A stretch of DNA of 64,000 nt, from assembly GCF_003171515.1 (NCBI RefSeq), contig NC_089390.1, positions 2,852,001 to 2,916,000 of the forward strand, given 5' to 3'. The notes under the pieces are model-generated. The model was given only the letters and a program-made list of their open reading frames with translations. It did not search any database and was not told where the DNA came from. This DNA is from Pyrenophora tritici-repentis (Eukaryota; Ascomycota; Dothideomycetes; Pleosporales; Pleosporaceae). Positions 43,239 to 54,270 of this stretch are shown in pieces (position 1 is the stretch's first letter; the number at the start of each line of letters is the position of its first letter). The position numbers and the translations under genes were made by a program.

Positions 43239-44435
43239 TGTGTTGTCAGCCGGAAGGTTAACAACAGAATTTTGATATACTACTATATCGCGTCGTTCGC
43301 TTGATTGACAAACCTGTTATTGATGACGTTTTGTTGTTGCATCTTTTTTTTTCGGTCCGCATAGTTGAGCAAGCAAATCAGCAAGCATAATCCTTTCAAA
43401 GCGATTTGGTGTATTTAGGTTAAAACATGAGCGAGCAAGCAAGGCGCTGGACAGGCGTTATCGGGAGAAACATAAACAAACAAACACATAACTAAACAAA
43501 CCTAAATTAATCAAGCATTATTGCATCGTGGAGATTGAGAAGAATAGAACAACGTCTTTGGAGTAATACAAGTATTTGGTATTTGTCTGTACTGTCCAGT
43601 CCAGCCTGCGTCTTCCTCTCTGTCATCTTCTTCATCTCTTTACCTAACCTCACCCAAGCCAAGCCAAGCTAATCAACAGCCATTAACGTGCTCGAACCAG
43701 CCAGCAAGTTTGTTTCCCTCGGAGCTATACACACCTTGATTCCCGCCCATCTCGTCATCTTTTACACAAACGTTGGTCCATCTCCTCTCCCACTCTTTGT
43801 CCCTCTCTGTCATGACCAACCATCTCACGCTTCGTATTAGAACCCCAGAAACAAACCTAAACGACCAAAAAAATGAAACCAAAGGTATCATAAGCAAAAC
43901 CGGCCATCCCATCGTCATCCGTGCTTCCCTACACCCAATTTGCAAATTGGGTGAAAGGGAAAGAAAGAACGCCCAACTGAAAACCAGGGATGAGACCAAA
44001 AAAAAATGAGCAAATGCACAAGTGTACTAATACTGGTACTGTGGGTATTATGACCTTGCGCCGTATGTGTGCGTGTGTGTGAAAAAAAAAGCTGATTTAA
44101 GATAGGCGTTATATCGCTTCCAAGTGTTTTACTGCGCTTAGGTGGTGCTCACGAGACCGATGAGCTTTTTTTGTGCCGTATGCGCTCTCTTGGTGTATGA
44201 GGTGAGTGATGTACGAAGAGTCCAGGGACGTAGCTTGCTCCAAGTCTGTCAGATAGCCCTTGATGCGGGTACTCAACGTGAGTCACACACATGCTGATGC
44301 AACACTGTCCTGTGCCTGGACCAGAAATCTCGTGGGTAGCTTGGCAACGTTCCTGATTAACATGCCACTGTGGTCGTGAATGTGTCTGGGCTCGAGCTCT
44401 TCCGATTGATACTATCGTCGTGGGTGCAGCGCACT
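43239..44435. other. intergenic region between converging genes
   Basis: 1.2 kb with both 3' ends and no gene. It is low in complexity (A/C-rich and T-rich tracts) and contains a perfect 22-bp palindrome at 43932-43953. Confidence 0.5.
43932..43953. repeat. 22-bp perfect palindrome
   Basis: The arms CACCCAATTTG / CAAATTGGGTG match with no spacer; flanks TCCCT and AGGGA weakly extend the hairpin. Confidence 0.85.
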
Positions 44436-45745
44436 TCACTCGATTAGCGGTTTGCGTTTGCCTTGCACAATCGACATGCCCAGTGCGCGCAGGCCTTCCG
44501 GGTCAGTAGATCGAACAATAGTGCTAGCGGGTAGCATGGGGTTGTCTGGTGTTACGTGTGCGGCATCCTTGGCGGCCTGTTCGATAGCCTCCATTTCCTC
44601 TTTGCAGCCAGCGTGATCAAACGGACATACAACGATGGGCTGACGGAGCAGAATATCTCTCGCTGATGACATTTGCGCCTGCTTACTGTCAGCACAAGTC
44701 CTGAAAGGTCACATGCAGGCTCAGCTTACCTTGACGGTGAGATAATACTCAATCTTGTACAGAGTGCCGGTTGTGGTGAAGCCATTGACAGCGTACATGG
44801 GAAACTCTTTCTGCCCTCGCGGTATGATACCTGCATTGTCTCGTAGATCTTTTGCGGGAAAGACCAGGCCAAGGTTTGTGAAGTAGCCGGCTTCGGGCAT
44901 CTTGACGCCCACGGCCTGCGTCGTCTTGGCTAATGTTTTGACCTTGCGTGTTGGCTCATCTCCCTCGTGGTTGAAGATGATCTCCTCGTCTATGCCCACG
45001 GTGATCTTTTGAATGGTGACCTTTCTCGCCTTGTTCAGCCAGTCTGGGTTTGGGCTCAGCTTGATGTAGACGGAAACTGGGTCGAGTGGGCCGTAGCTCC
45101 ATCGCGGAAGGCTTATGCCAAGGGTAACAAGATGGTCGGTCACACGCTCAGCGCTCTCAGGCCGGTTGTACATGCCAAAGGTGGAGAGGGTGTCGTATCG
45201 TTGTATGGGTACGGCGAAGGGGTGCTTCTTCTGCTCCTGCGGGCCCTGCTGCACTGTCACGACGAGCTCGTAGAAAGTTTCGGCTGTTCGACTCGGTAGC
45301 TGTAAGCTGGCAGGCGGCACCCTCCTTGCTACTTCCTCACCGCCGCGGCCATAGGGTATGAAGATGACAAAGGGCAGGTCCATGCATAGTATGCTCTCGA
45401 ATTCCCGCCCAGGCGAACATCGGTACAAGAGCATCTCCTTGCCGACAATGTCGGTGATTTCCTTGCGCGGGGCAGCCAGGTGCTTCTTGGTGACGGAGTC
45501 GGCCGAGGGATGGATCGTCTCGCGGCGGTGCAATGCGATGGTGACGAGCGAGACATTGACGGGGGCGGAGATGCCAGCTTTGGGACGGATCTCGACCTTG
45601 CCCTCTATTCGAGGCTGTAACATGTCAGCATGGGTAGCAGGTGAAGAGTGAATTGCAAGGCACGTACGAGGGTGGCTGAAATGCCCGGGTAGCCAACTAG
45701 GAAGTTGCTATTCGGCGGTCCTGAGACGCGAACGAAGGCAGACAT
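44436..45745 (-). CDS. arrestin-like adaptor protein, 401 aa
   Basis: Three exons (45668-45745, 44730-45614, 44436-44678; introns 53 and 51 nt) give 401 aa from MSAFVRVSGPPNSNFLVGY. The body has the beta-sandwich pattern of arrestin-N and arrestin-C domains: GISATLPRIEGKVEIRP with PVNVSLVTIALHRRE, LPFVIFIPYGRGG, FYELVVTVQQ, RWSYGPLDPVSVYIKLSPN, and a final strand LYKIEYYLTVKAQ. The C-terminus (LLRQPIVVCPFDHAGCKEEM) is a helical tail. No PPxY motif is evident in what I read, so recruitment of an Rsp5-type ligase is uncertain. Fungal arrestins adapt membrane transporters or pH and nutrient sensors for endocytosis. Family-level call only. Confidence 0.8.
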
Positions 45746-46421
45746 GTTCGTCTCTCACAGCGCAGGCCTGTGATGGCAGCCGGCGCTGCATGGGCGTGGA
45801 ATGGGGGGTTTCCGTCGGCGGTCGTCTGGGTCCGATGGCGGATTCGAGGGTGCGGCGTGGTGCGCCGGGCAACGATGGGGTGCGGTGCGTCGAGCGTCAA
45901 GCTAGGTAGCCGTGGGGTTGGACTTGCGATGGTGTCGCCTACAAAACGCTTGAACCGGCGGGGCTCTGGGCGGCAGTGAAGCCGGTAGCTGCGCGGCGGG
46001 CCGTGCTGCGAGGTCGCGGTATATACGAGTGGCTAGGTTAGGTGTAGCAGTGGATGCAGCGCGGGAATGCCGTCTGCAGTAGTGGATTGCCTTCCGAGAG
46101 TCGTAGGGCTGGACCTCGACCGGCCGCTACAGTGGAATCCCGGCGCGCAGACGAGTGACGATAGTGATAAGAATGGCGTCGAGGACAGCGAGTGCGCGGT
46201 GCGCGGCGATTGCGGACGTGTAGACTAGACGTCGAGACTGGAGCACAAGCTTCGTTTGCTGGGCGCCGCGAGCGCGAGCGCGACCGTAACTTACTTAGCT
46301 TGATCTGAGCTCCAGCTCTTCCCAAGCTGCAAGTAAAGTGTGTGGGGTCCGATTCGTGCCTCCTACTCGCGCCATCGTCCTTCCAATCGACTCCTACCAC
46401 GCTGATCTGCAGCCGCCCGTC
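45746..46421. promoter_or_regulatory. divergent intergenic region, arrestin-like / cyclophilin
   Basis: 676 bp GC-rich stretch with both promoters. A 170-codon frame on the minus strand at 46038-46550 appears accidental. Confidence 0.5.
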
Positions 46422-46980
46422 ATGTCCGTCACAGTACGTCGTCGCCATTCCAGTCAAATTGCCCCTGTTTGCCTGTCTGACTGACGCTCCAAAGCTACAC
46501 ACTACCAAGGGCGATATCAAACTCGAGATCTTCTGCGAACCCGTCCCCAAGACGGCCGAGAACTTCCTCGCCCTCTGCGCCTCTGGCTTTTACAATGCCT
46601 CGCGCTTCCACCGCCTGATTCCTTCCTTCATGGTCCAGACTGGCGCCCCCGCTTCGGACCCAAAGTCCAAGACGTCCACATCCATCTACGACACCCCTAA
46701 CCAGCTGTTTGACGACGAGATCAGGCCTGCGCTAAGACACAATGCGCGCGGAATTGTGAGCATGGCGAACAAGGGGGCAAACTCCAACGGCTCCCAGTTC
46801 TTCATCACCTTTGCCCCTGCCCCGCATCTGGATGGGAAAAACACCGTCTTTGGCAAGGTACTGGAGGGATGGGAGGTGCTGGACGACATTGAGCACGTCC
46901 CCGTGGACAAGAAGTCGCGTCCCCAAGAGCGCATTGAGATCAAGAACGTGACCATTCATGCAAACCCTCTGGCTGGCTGA
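46422..46980 (+). CDS. cyp10: cyclophilin-type peptidyl-prolyl isomerase, Cyp10/PPIL3 type
   Basis: A 12-nt first coding exon (46422-46433, MSVT) is joined over a 61-nt intron to 46495-46980, giving 165 aa. The family pattern LHTTKGDIKLEIFCEPVPK starts the protein, followed by ASRFHRLIPSFMVQTGAP, RGIVSMANKGANSNGSQFF and LDGKNTVFGKVLEGWEVLD. Catalytic Arg and Gln-Phe-Phe residues are present; the cyclosporin-contact Trp is His (APHLDGKN), as in PPIL3. Cyp10 and PPIL3 proteins associate with the spliceosome and isomerise prolines. No targeting signal; cytosolic or nuclear. Confidence 0.93.
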
Positions 46981-47280
46981 AAGAGCCTGTCTTCATGCCA
47001 AAAGTCTCTACATTGAGTTGGTATTAGCCCGACAGCTTACGTGCTACACAAGAGAAGAAACCACATTCTAGAACACCTCAGGCCCCCAGGCCTACTGCAA
47101 GCTACCCGTATCGCACATCTCCGCAAGGTTACAAGCTTTCAAGACACCAGTGCAGGCAACGACATCTGGATATGGCATCATCTATATGCTCATTTGGCTG
47201 GCGAAGCCCTGGTATCTTCGAAACGCCGACTCGAATACAGGAAGAGTCAAGAAAATCTACATGTTCAACCTGCCCAGAAC
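46981..47280. other. intergenic region between converging genes
   Basis: 300 bp; 3'UTRs of the cyclophilin and ZPR1 genes. Nothing else seen. Confidence 0.45.
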
Positions 47281-48835
47281 CTACGCAACATTGGTAGTCG
47301 TACCGTTTGTCGCCGCATGCTCCTCCTCGTAACCCTCCGTCTTCATATCCTTCAACCCCAGTTCCTCCTCCTCGGCCTCGGTCCGCTCGTAGTCCTCAAC
47401 CTTGATCTTCGGATCCGGCTCTGGTGCCGTGAAACTCTGAACGTAGCTGCTGGCAAGGGGATCTTCCAGGACAATGGTGAACTTGTCCTCGCCATTAATA
47501 GCCGCCGTGAGGTTCTGGAAGAAGGTCTTCCACTTCTGCTTTGACTCCGAATCCATGGAGTCACCACCATCGCCAGTATCAAAGATGGATGACTTTAGGT
47601 CATCGCGTACTTGTGTAAGAAGACCTTCGATGGTTGTGAAACGACCACCCAGTGTACCGGGCTCGACGCTCAGGTTTAGCTCAAGACAAGACATGGAGCA
47701 TGACTCAGCCTTGAGAATATCTCGCGAAAGATCCTCCTTGGTATCCACGGTAACAGTGATCCGTCGACCTTTCTCGGGGACTTCACCTCCCGTCTTGACT
47801 TCATTGCTCCGATCTGCAGCAAGTTAGCTCTAGGAAAAGCAACATTCTCCCACATAAACTTACATCCGCAGTGATCGCACACCGTGCTCATCAACACTAC
47901 TTGCTTGAAGTGAGGGATGTTGACCATCTTCATGTTTGTCGTGCACGACTTGGCACATCCTGGGCAGCTGGCAGGGAACGAGTAAACTTGGTTCTCCACA
48001 ATATCATCCTCGTCTACATTGTTGACCATGGGAGCGGTGGCCGAAGGCATCTCAGGATACATCTGTGAAGCATGGTACTCTGGACGAATCTCTGTAGCTG
48101 GCGCCTCGCCACTGGTATCACCTAGACCAAGCGCTTCGTTCTGCGCCGCAGTTCGTGGGTACTCCTGTCGCGAGTATTTGCCCGCACCTAGTACGCTCGG
48201 AGGCTCGATTGAAGAGTTACCCGCAGGGTCATCAATTGTAACCTTGAACGGCAACTTCTGGCCGCTTGCCATCTGCTTGATCGTGTTGATGACTCCCTGT
48301 AGTTGCTCGTAGACTTCTGGTACAACCTCCTTCCTCTCATCCTGCTTTTGCTCGAGATCTTGCGCAACCATTGCGAGAATACCTTCCACATTGGTCAACT
48401 GCCCCCGTCCTTGTGGTATTTCCAGATCAATGTCCTCGACTCGAAAGACTGCAGTATCACTCTTGATTATCTGCCGACTCAGGTCGTCCGCTGTTTCGAC
48501 CTTGAGCGAAAACTTGATGCCTCGTTGCTGTATCTCGCCTGCGGGTTGAACTTCCGAGTTCTTGAAGTGGCAATGTGGGCATGAAAAGGACATTAGCACA
48601 ATTTCGCGGAAAAATGGTATTCTGGTGAGGAGGAGCCGGGTTGTGCCCTTTGAAAGGTTTAGCTGAGTACTTTACTACTTGTGAATGTACATACGTCTTC
48701 GTGACAGTTCATGCACATGCTCTCAATCTCGTCCACAACTTTGGTGTCATCGTCGTCATTCTGGGCGCTCGCCTCCGCGACCTTGCGACCCATATCCTCA
48801 AAGAGGTCTTTCGCCAGACTTTGTTGCTGTGCCAT
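47281..48835 (-). CDS. ZPR1: zinc-finger protein Zpr1
   Basis: Three exons (48695-48835, 47864-48647, 47281-47813; introns 47 and 50 nt) give 485 aa from MAQQQSLAKDLFEDMGRK. Two C4 zinc fingers with the paired ZPR1 layout are visible: CMNCHEDGTTRLLLTRIPFF with SFSCPHCHFKNSEVQPAG, and SCPGCAKSC with LMSTVCDHCGYRSNEVKTGG across a splice junction. Each is followed by an alpha-beta ZPR1 domain. The C-terminus is acidic (EAEEEELGLKDM). Zpr1 is a chaperone for translation elongation factor eEF1A and is essential in yeast. The 3' half reads in another frame only because of the 50-nt intron. The Rpr2 gene is 192 bp upstream, same strand. Confidence 0.96.
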
Positions 48836-49027
48836 TTTGGAAACTGAATAGCGGAATCGTAGTAAAAGGACAAAGTGACAAAACGCTCTTGTCGATGTTT
48901 TGGACTTTGCAAGTTCCGATGACGAAAGTCGAATTTTTTGAGCCGCCCCGCGCCTTCATAGCGGGGTTTCGCGAACGCGCTAGACTTCTGCGGACCCTGC
49001 GCCTTTCAACTCTCAGCCCTATGGAGC

Positions 49028-49612
49028 TTACATAGCAAAGTCCATGAAATCCAGTCCACTCATGCTAGAGGCTTCCGTCTTTTTCTTCTCAAGCATTGCC
49101 TGTAGGCCCCCTCTGCGTGCCTTCTGTCTCTGCTTGCTGGTTGCGTTCAATGTCTTTGGAGCTGGATCGCTGACGTTGTTTGTCGACTTTCTTGTCCTTG
49201 TAACCAGTTCCGTATCCAATGAAGTCGCCGACTTCCTGTTCTGACGGCGTGGTCTCTGCTGTATATCTTGGTGCGTCTCTCGATGGCACCGTAAGCATGT
49301 GTAGCGGATACTTTTGTTTGGCTTTAGTAGTTGGTTGGTCTTGGCTTTGTCTTTCTTCTCCTGGTATTTGGTGTGAGGGTCTTTCGAGACCTGACATGAC
49401 CACCCGGGGATCATGATGTTTCCGCATGCGCCACAAACTCCTCGACGGAAGGCGTCTGATTCCTTACTTGCAATTTGGAGTTCAGCATCTTCAACAAGCC
49501 TATTACGTGCCTGACCCAGAGAAGCTGCAGTCGTGGGCGAAGAGACAGCAAGGAGATGGGCCGATTCTTGGAGGAATTTGGCTTTCAGTTGGATTGAATC
49601 TGCTGCAGCCAT
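49028..49612 (-). CDS. RPR2: RNase P/MRP subunit Rpr2 (Rpp21/Snm1 family)
   Basis: Single exon. I place the start at ATG 49612 (MAAADSIQLKAKFLQESAHL), which has a good context and gives 194 aa; another ATG lies at 49663. The N-terminal helices (SAHLLAVSSPTTAASLGQ, ARNRLVEDAELQIASKE) and the four-Cys zinc ribbon, CGACG ... WSC and CLRCHRE, match Rpr2/Rpp21. The long basic tail (KSATSLDTELVTRTRK, KQRQKARRGG) is typical of fungal members. Rpr2 is part of RNase P, which trims tRNA 5' leaders, or of the related Snm1 in RNase MRP. Divergent from DBR1 with under 300 bp between them. Confidence 0.85.
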   Translation of the reverse strand: MAAADSIQLKAKFLQESAHLLAVSSPTTAASLGQARNRLVEDAELQIASKESDAFRRGVCGACGNIMIPGWSCQVSKDPHTKYQEKKDKAKTNQLLKPNKSIRYTCLRCHRETHQDIQQRPRRQNRKSATSLDTELVTRTRKSTNNVSDPAPKTLNATSKQRQKARRGGLQAMLEKKKTEASSMSGLDFMDFAM

Positions 49613-49899
49613 GGTTGAAGGACCTGTATGGCCTCGGTGCAGATCTTGGAGAGCTTCCTGCATGTTCACTATCTACACGTGCTCGCTTGCTTATCATAAC
49701 ACCGATATCCGACGCTAGAGCTGCAGGTCCCTCGGTGGAGCTCGGTCGTACTTTCCTTTACAACATTGTCAATTGGCGTGTTTTACTCTAGTCTGCCAGT
49801 GACTTGCCCATTGCGCGTATGATTAACGTAGGAATTACTCTCAATTTTTTGGTCGCTAATTAACTTTACTAATCGCCAGGCTTGCAGTCATTCCAAAGT
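49613..49899. promoter_or_regulatory. bidirectional promoter, RPR2 / DBR1
   Basis: 287 bp between the two ATGs of divergent RNA-processing genes; AT-rich near 49800-49870. No particular element recognised. Confidence 0.55.
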
Positions 49900-51626
49900 A
49901 TGGCAGCACCGCAGTTGGTCGAGCAATTAGGCCTGCGCATAGCAGTAGAAGGTTGCGGTCATGGAGTTTTACATGCCATCTATGCTTCGGTCGCGGAAGC
50001 TTGCAAGCTGAAGGGATGGCCTGACGTGGATCTTTTGATTATTGGTGGTGATTTCCAGGTATGTATACCTACCGCAACTCTTGCGTATGATCCTAACTTT
50101 CACAGGCTGTTCGAAACGCGTCCGACCTCAAGGCAGTATCAATGCCTTCCAAATACTACGCCATGCACGACTTCCACGAGTACTATTCAGGCGCGCGTCT
50201 GGCCCCGTATCTTACCTTGTTCATCGGCGGTAATCACGAAGCGAGTAACTACATGTGGGAGCTCTATTACGGTGGATGGGCTGCACCAAAGATATACTAT
50301 ATGGGTGCTGCAAATGTGGTACGGCTAGGTCCTCTTCGAATTGCCGGTCTGTCTGGTATATGGAAAGGCTACAACTACAAGAAGCCGCATTACGAGCGCC
50401 TGCCTTACAACAGCGACGATGTGCGAAGTATATACCATGTTCGAGAGCTGGATGTACGCAAGTTGCTCCAAATACGGACACAGGTTGACATTGGGCTGAG
50501 CCATGATTGGCCACGCGGTATGGAATGGAAGGGTAATTACCGACAGCTTTTTAGTTGGAAACCAGACTTCGAACAAGAAGCCAAAGATGGTACCTTGGGG
50601 AGTGTTGCTGCAAAGGCAGTACTAGAGCGCTTACGACCACCGTATTGGTTCAGTGCCCACATGCATGCCAAATTTCCGGCTGTATGGGAACATGCGGAAA
50701 TTCAGAACGACACACCATCGAAGACTGATGCTGGAGACGTTGCGCCAACGGTCATCAATGAAGGCGAGATCGATCTAGATGTATCTGATGGTGAGCCTCC
50801 AGTGGCGCCTAAAAATGATGCCGAGATCGATCTTGACATGGACGAAGTTGAGGTTCCACCTGTAACTGCTGAGAACAAGGGACCTACCAAGTCTACAACA
50901 GTCGATACGCCCTCTGAAGTTCCTCAGGACATTCGAAAGCTCTTACCAGAATCATTTTCTCGCCCGATATTGGAACCGATACCGACTCTACCCTTCCCTA
51001 AAGAAATCACGAACAAGACAACCAAGTTCCTTGCACTTGACAAGTGTTTGCCCAAACGAAGCTTCCTGCAGCTGTTGGAGATTGAGTCATATGCACCAGC
51101 GGAATTACAACGACCTTTGCAATTGCATTACGATAAAGAATGGCTGGCTATCACACGTGTCTTTGCCGATCATCTACAAGTTGGCGACCCGCATGCGCAA
51201 GTACCCACTGACAAGGGCGATGCTTTCTACCAGCCCCTTGTGGAGAAAGAGATGGATTGGGTTGAACAGAACATTGTCCAAACAAACAACATGGCCATAC
51301 CGGAGAATTTTGCACAGACGGCGCCGGTATACGATCCTGCATTAGGCATCCATGTCCGTGACCCCCCGCAGGAATATAGTAACCCACACACTCAAACTTT
51401 CTGCGATTTGCTGCAGATCCCAAACGTATTTGACGCTTCAGACGAAGAGCGGTCACGCATGGCGCAGAATGGCCCGAGGCCGGAACAAGAACGATCGAAT
51501 CGAGGCGGGGGTAGGGGCGGAGGTGGATCCAGAGGGGGTGGACGTGGTCACGGTCACGGTCACGGTCATGGTCAGAGAGGTCGTGGGCGGGGTGGGAGGG
51601 GCGGGCGTAGTCGAGGGCGCTGGTGA
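49900..51626 (+). CDS. DBR1: RNA lariat debranching enzyme Dbr1
   Basis: Two exons (49900-50058, 50106-51626; 47-nt intron) give 559 aa. Metallophosphatase motifs are all present: VEGCGHG (metal ligands, residues 16-22), LLIIGGDFQ before the splice, LFIGGNHEASN, GLSHDWPRG and FSAHMHAKFPAV. The Dbr1-specific C-terminal domain includes KFLALDKCLPKR and WLAITRVFADHL. Residues about 225-300 are an acidic insert with two similar EIDLD segments. The last 60 residues are RGG-rich with a GH-GH-GH-GH stretch encoded by a CAC-GGT repeat (51546-51575). Dbr1 opens 2'-5' branched intron lariats in the nucleus. Confidence 0.96.
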
Positions 51627-53211
51627 CCGACTTCATAGCAACTCCCCATCTGCATGGCAGTGGAAACAATGTTGATGCAGAAGATACCAAGTAGGAAACA
51701 ATGATATTCAGTGTCGCTTGGCATAACAAAGCTTTTTCATCCTCCGCAGGTCCATGGCCGTGCAACATAGCATCCGATGCGAGAGCCAGCATCCACCTCC
51801 ACGGTCATCACGACAGGCATACATGACGATGGCTATTGGTGCCCAAAGCTAATACGAAGCACACGCGGCTAGCGTAAGTTGTATCCGCTTCGTACGGGTT
51901 AATGAACGTAAAACTCGGCGTCGCGCACATATTAGCATGTCGCATAGCGCAGAATGTTGGAGTCTGCCGTTGTCAAAGCCCCACAAAGGTCCGGGCACCG
52001 AACGTTTTATAGAGGGAGTCCCTGCGCGATGATGTAGACTAGTTGCCGAATCTGAGTACACCGCACGTCTAACTCACGCAAGACCCTGGGATATATCCGT
52101 GTTGTCAAGCGTAGCCGGATTCCCGTACATCGAAGCCATTGCTAAGGAAAGAATAGCCAAAGCAGTGGCTGCGGTATTGGGATACCCTTGTCATACGTCA
52201 TGCGCAATCTGGACCTGCCCCCTCGTGCCCTTCCACGACAGACGTTGCGGAGCCGAGATGCGAATTGCCGTGTTGACACGGTTTTCAATATTGTCATGTC
52301 CCCTTTGGATGCAGTGCTAAGTCACGGTCTTGCCGTTGCCTAGTGATGGCGCGAATTCTACGCATATCACTTTGGAACCTGTTGCCTTGGTCGCCAAATG
52401 TTTGTTAGGTCGTGGCAAAAGGATTGCGCGTGCTGTTTAAAATAACCAAGGTTTGCCGCTGTTCGTTGCGAATGACTGGGTGGCAGTATCGGGGCGAATG
52501 CGCAACCCCCCCTCCAACAGAGAAGCGAAAGCGAGGAAAGGAGTGTGGTAGACGCTGGCAAGCCTTCAATTTGTGACAGCTCTGCACGGAAAGCTATTTC
52601 TGGGCCGTTGGACCACACTTCTGCGTGACACACACGTTTTGTTGCACGCGGTTGCGCCCGCCATGGCCGCACGAAAAGCAGATGGCTGTCAGCGGAACAC
52701 CGTCCAGAACCTGTCCGCACGTCATTCCCCGTCCTTAGCGCCACCGTTGTATGCATCGAGACCTCTCGATCGACGGGGGCAGACCCTGGTTCACTAGTCC
52801 CTTGCCGTGACACACAGACATCGTCCACATGCTCGTCCCACACACGCCCTGGAGAAGTTTAAAATGCATCGGCTGCCCTTGAGTTCCCATGGCTCCTGTC
52901 TCGTATTGTGTCCGCTATAGCTTCCTTCTTCCACCCTTCCACGCCTTGGCAACGATCCCCGGTGCTTACTTGTCGATTATATCCGGTCATCGCCGATGAG
53001 ATCTAGACCATCATAAGGGGACCGTTCGCAGTATTGCCTGAGGAGACTTTTGCCCAACAGAAGATCATATAGGAGATCCAAGGTTATATAACGCCCCTCA
53101 AGTTATATACATCTACAACCCTCCCTCTTCTAGTCATACCCTCCGGCCCCACACATACACAACATACCCAACATACACAACAAGCCAAACTTCAGCCTCA
53201 TAACCAACACG
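51627..53211. other. long intergenic region DBR1 / small Ser-rich protein
   Basis: 1.6 kb with no convincing gene; a 158-codon open frame at 52367-52843 (minus) shows no recognisable features. The right end holds a strong-looking promoter (TATA elements at 53084-53090 and 53102-53110 and a CA/CT-rich leader). Confidence 0.5.
53084..53110 (+). promoter_or_regulatory. TATA elements upstream of the small Ser-rich gene
   Basis: TTATATA at 53084-53090 and TTATATA at 53103-53109, 100-130 bp before the ATG at 53212, followed by a C/A-rich leader typical of well-expressed fungal genes. Confidence 0.5.
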
Positions 53212-53460
53212 ATGGCCTCCCGCTTTGTCGAAAACTTGGAAGAGGTTTCCATCAGTCATCCTCACCTCAACGTCTCATTAGACGACATCCTCGCGGAAGA
53301 AGGGCGCAAGAGATCGTCTTCTCAATCTTCCGATAGCTTCGAGACCCGTCGGTCTGCAAGCAGCTCAACTACCCCGGCATCACCCACATCGCCGACAACT
53401 GAAAGCAAGATCAAAAGAGCCTTCACTATCGGGAGCAAGAAGGGTCGTCGAACGTCATAG
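53212..53460 (+). CDS. small Ser-rich protein of unknown function, 82 aa
   Basis: A short single-exon frame (MASRFVENLEEVSISHPHLN...) is supported by a clear upstream promoter and leader. It starts with a possibly structured 30 residues (NVSLDDILAEEGRKRSSSQ) and continues Ser/Thr/Pro-rich to a basic end (KKGRRTS). No signal peptide or membrane segment. I do not recognise the family. RRTS and KRSSS could be kinase sites. Moderate confidence that it is a real gene, because the frame is short. Confidence 0.6.
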   Translation: MASRFVENLEEVSISHPHLNVSLDDILAEEGRKRSSSQSSDSFETRRSASSSTTPASPTSPTTESKIKRAFTIGSKKGRRTS

Positions 53461-54270
53461 GTGGACCAGGAGTGAGGCGTCCAGTTCACATATGCCTTCA
53501 TTCCCACTCCCCATTACAAACACTGTTCACGACCCTCACGACAACACATGACAGTCTCGACCAAGAGTTGGAAGAGACTAGTCGTATCATACCCTGAGGG
53601 CCCATGAACCATCACTTCGCCCATGCCTGGCCTACAATCCAGGCAGCTTCCGGACGTCATCATTACGGCATACCAAAGCACTGTGACGAGCTCCCCAGTC
53701 TACTAGCACGCCATCTCCACCATCAAAGGTTACGAGTAGTACTGGTTGGCGGGAATTAATGAGTGGGTGAACATTTGGATAGTTCGAGGAGGGAACCTTT
53801 GGAGAGAAAACCAGGTTTCATACACTCCCGCTAGAAGAACGAACTTCCATTTCTGTTGAATGCATCAGAGTCAACATGTATTACTTGTTAGATGCTTATA
53901 TCGTTCAAGATTATCTAATTTTATTTTCTACGTTCAACCTTATCGGCATGGGATCTGTGCAGCATTGCGGCGCTAGATGTATGAATTTGAGTGTCATGTG
54001 ATTAACATAGTTGCTTCCATATGTACATACATGTAGTGTCGTCCATGCACATCAAAGACACGCATGCAGTATAAGAAGAATACCAAATCCTTGAGACCGT
54101 TTTCTCGTTCATGATGGTACCTGTCGTGGCAAGCCAGACCGCAGTTGCCCCTTACCGACGGGGCACCTGCCTCACTGCGCAACTCATCCAGTCCAGACTT
54201 TACCTCATCCACCAACTCACACTCGAAAATTATTTCCCTAGCACTACCAAACCTCTGGATAACCAAGAAA
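53461..54270. other. intergenic region small gene / amidohydrolase-like gene
   Basis: 810 bp, AT-rich at 53850-53960. Open frames here overlap the next gene or look random. Confidence 0.45.

Noticed and set aside
46038..46550. 170-codon minus-strand frame
   Set aside because: It covers the divergent promoter and the cyclophilin start; Arg/Ser-rich noise from GC-rich DNA.
52367..52843. 158-codon minus-strand frame in the DBR1-small gene gap
   Set aside because: No start context, no domain, uneven composition; considered noise.
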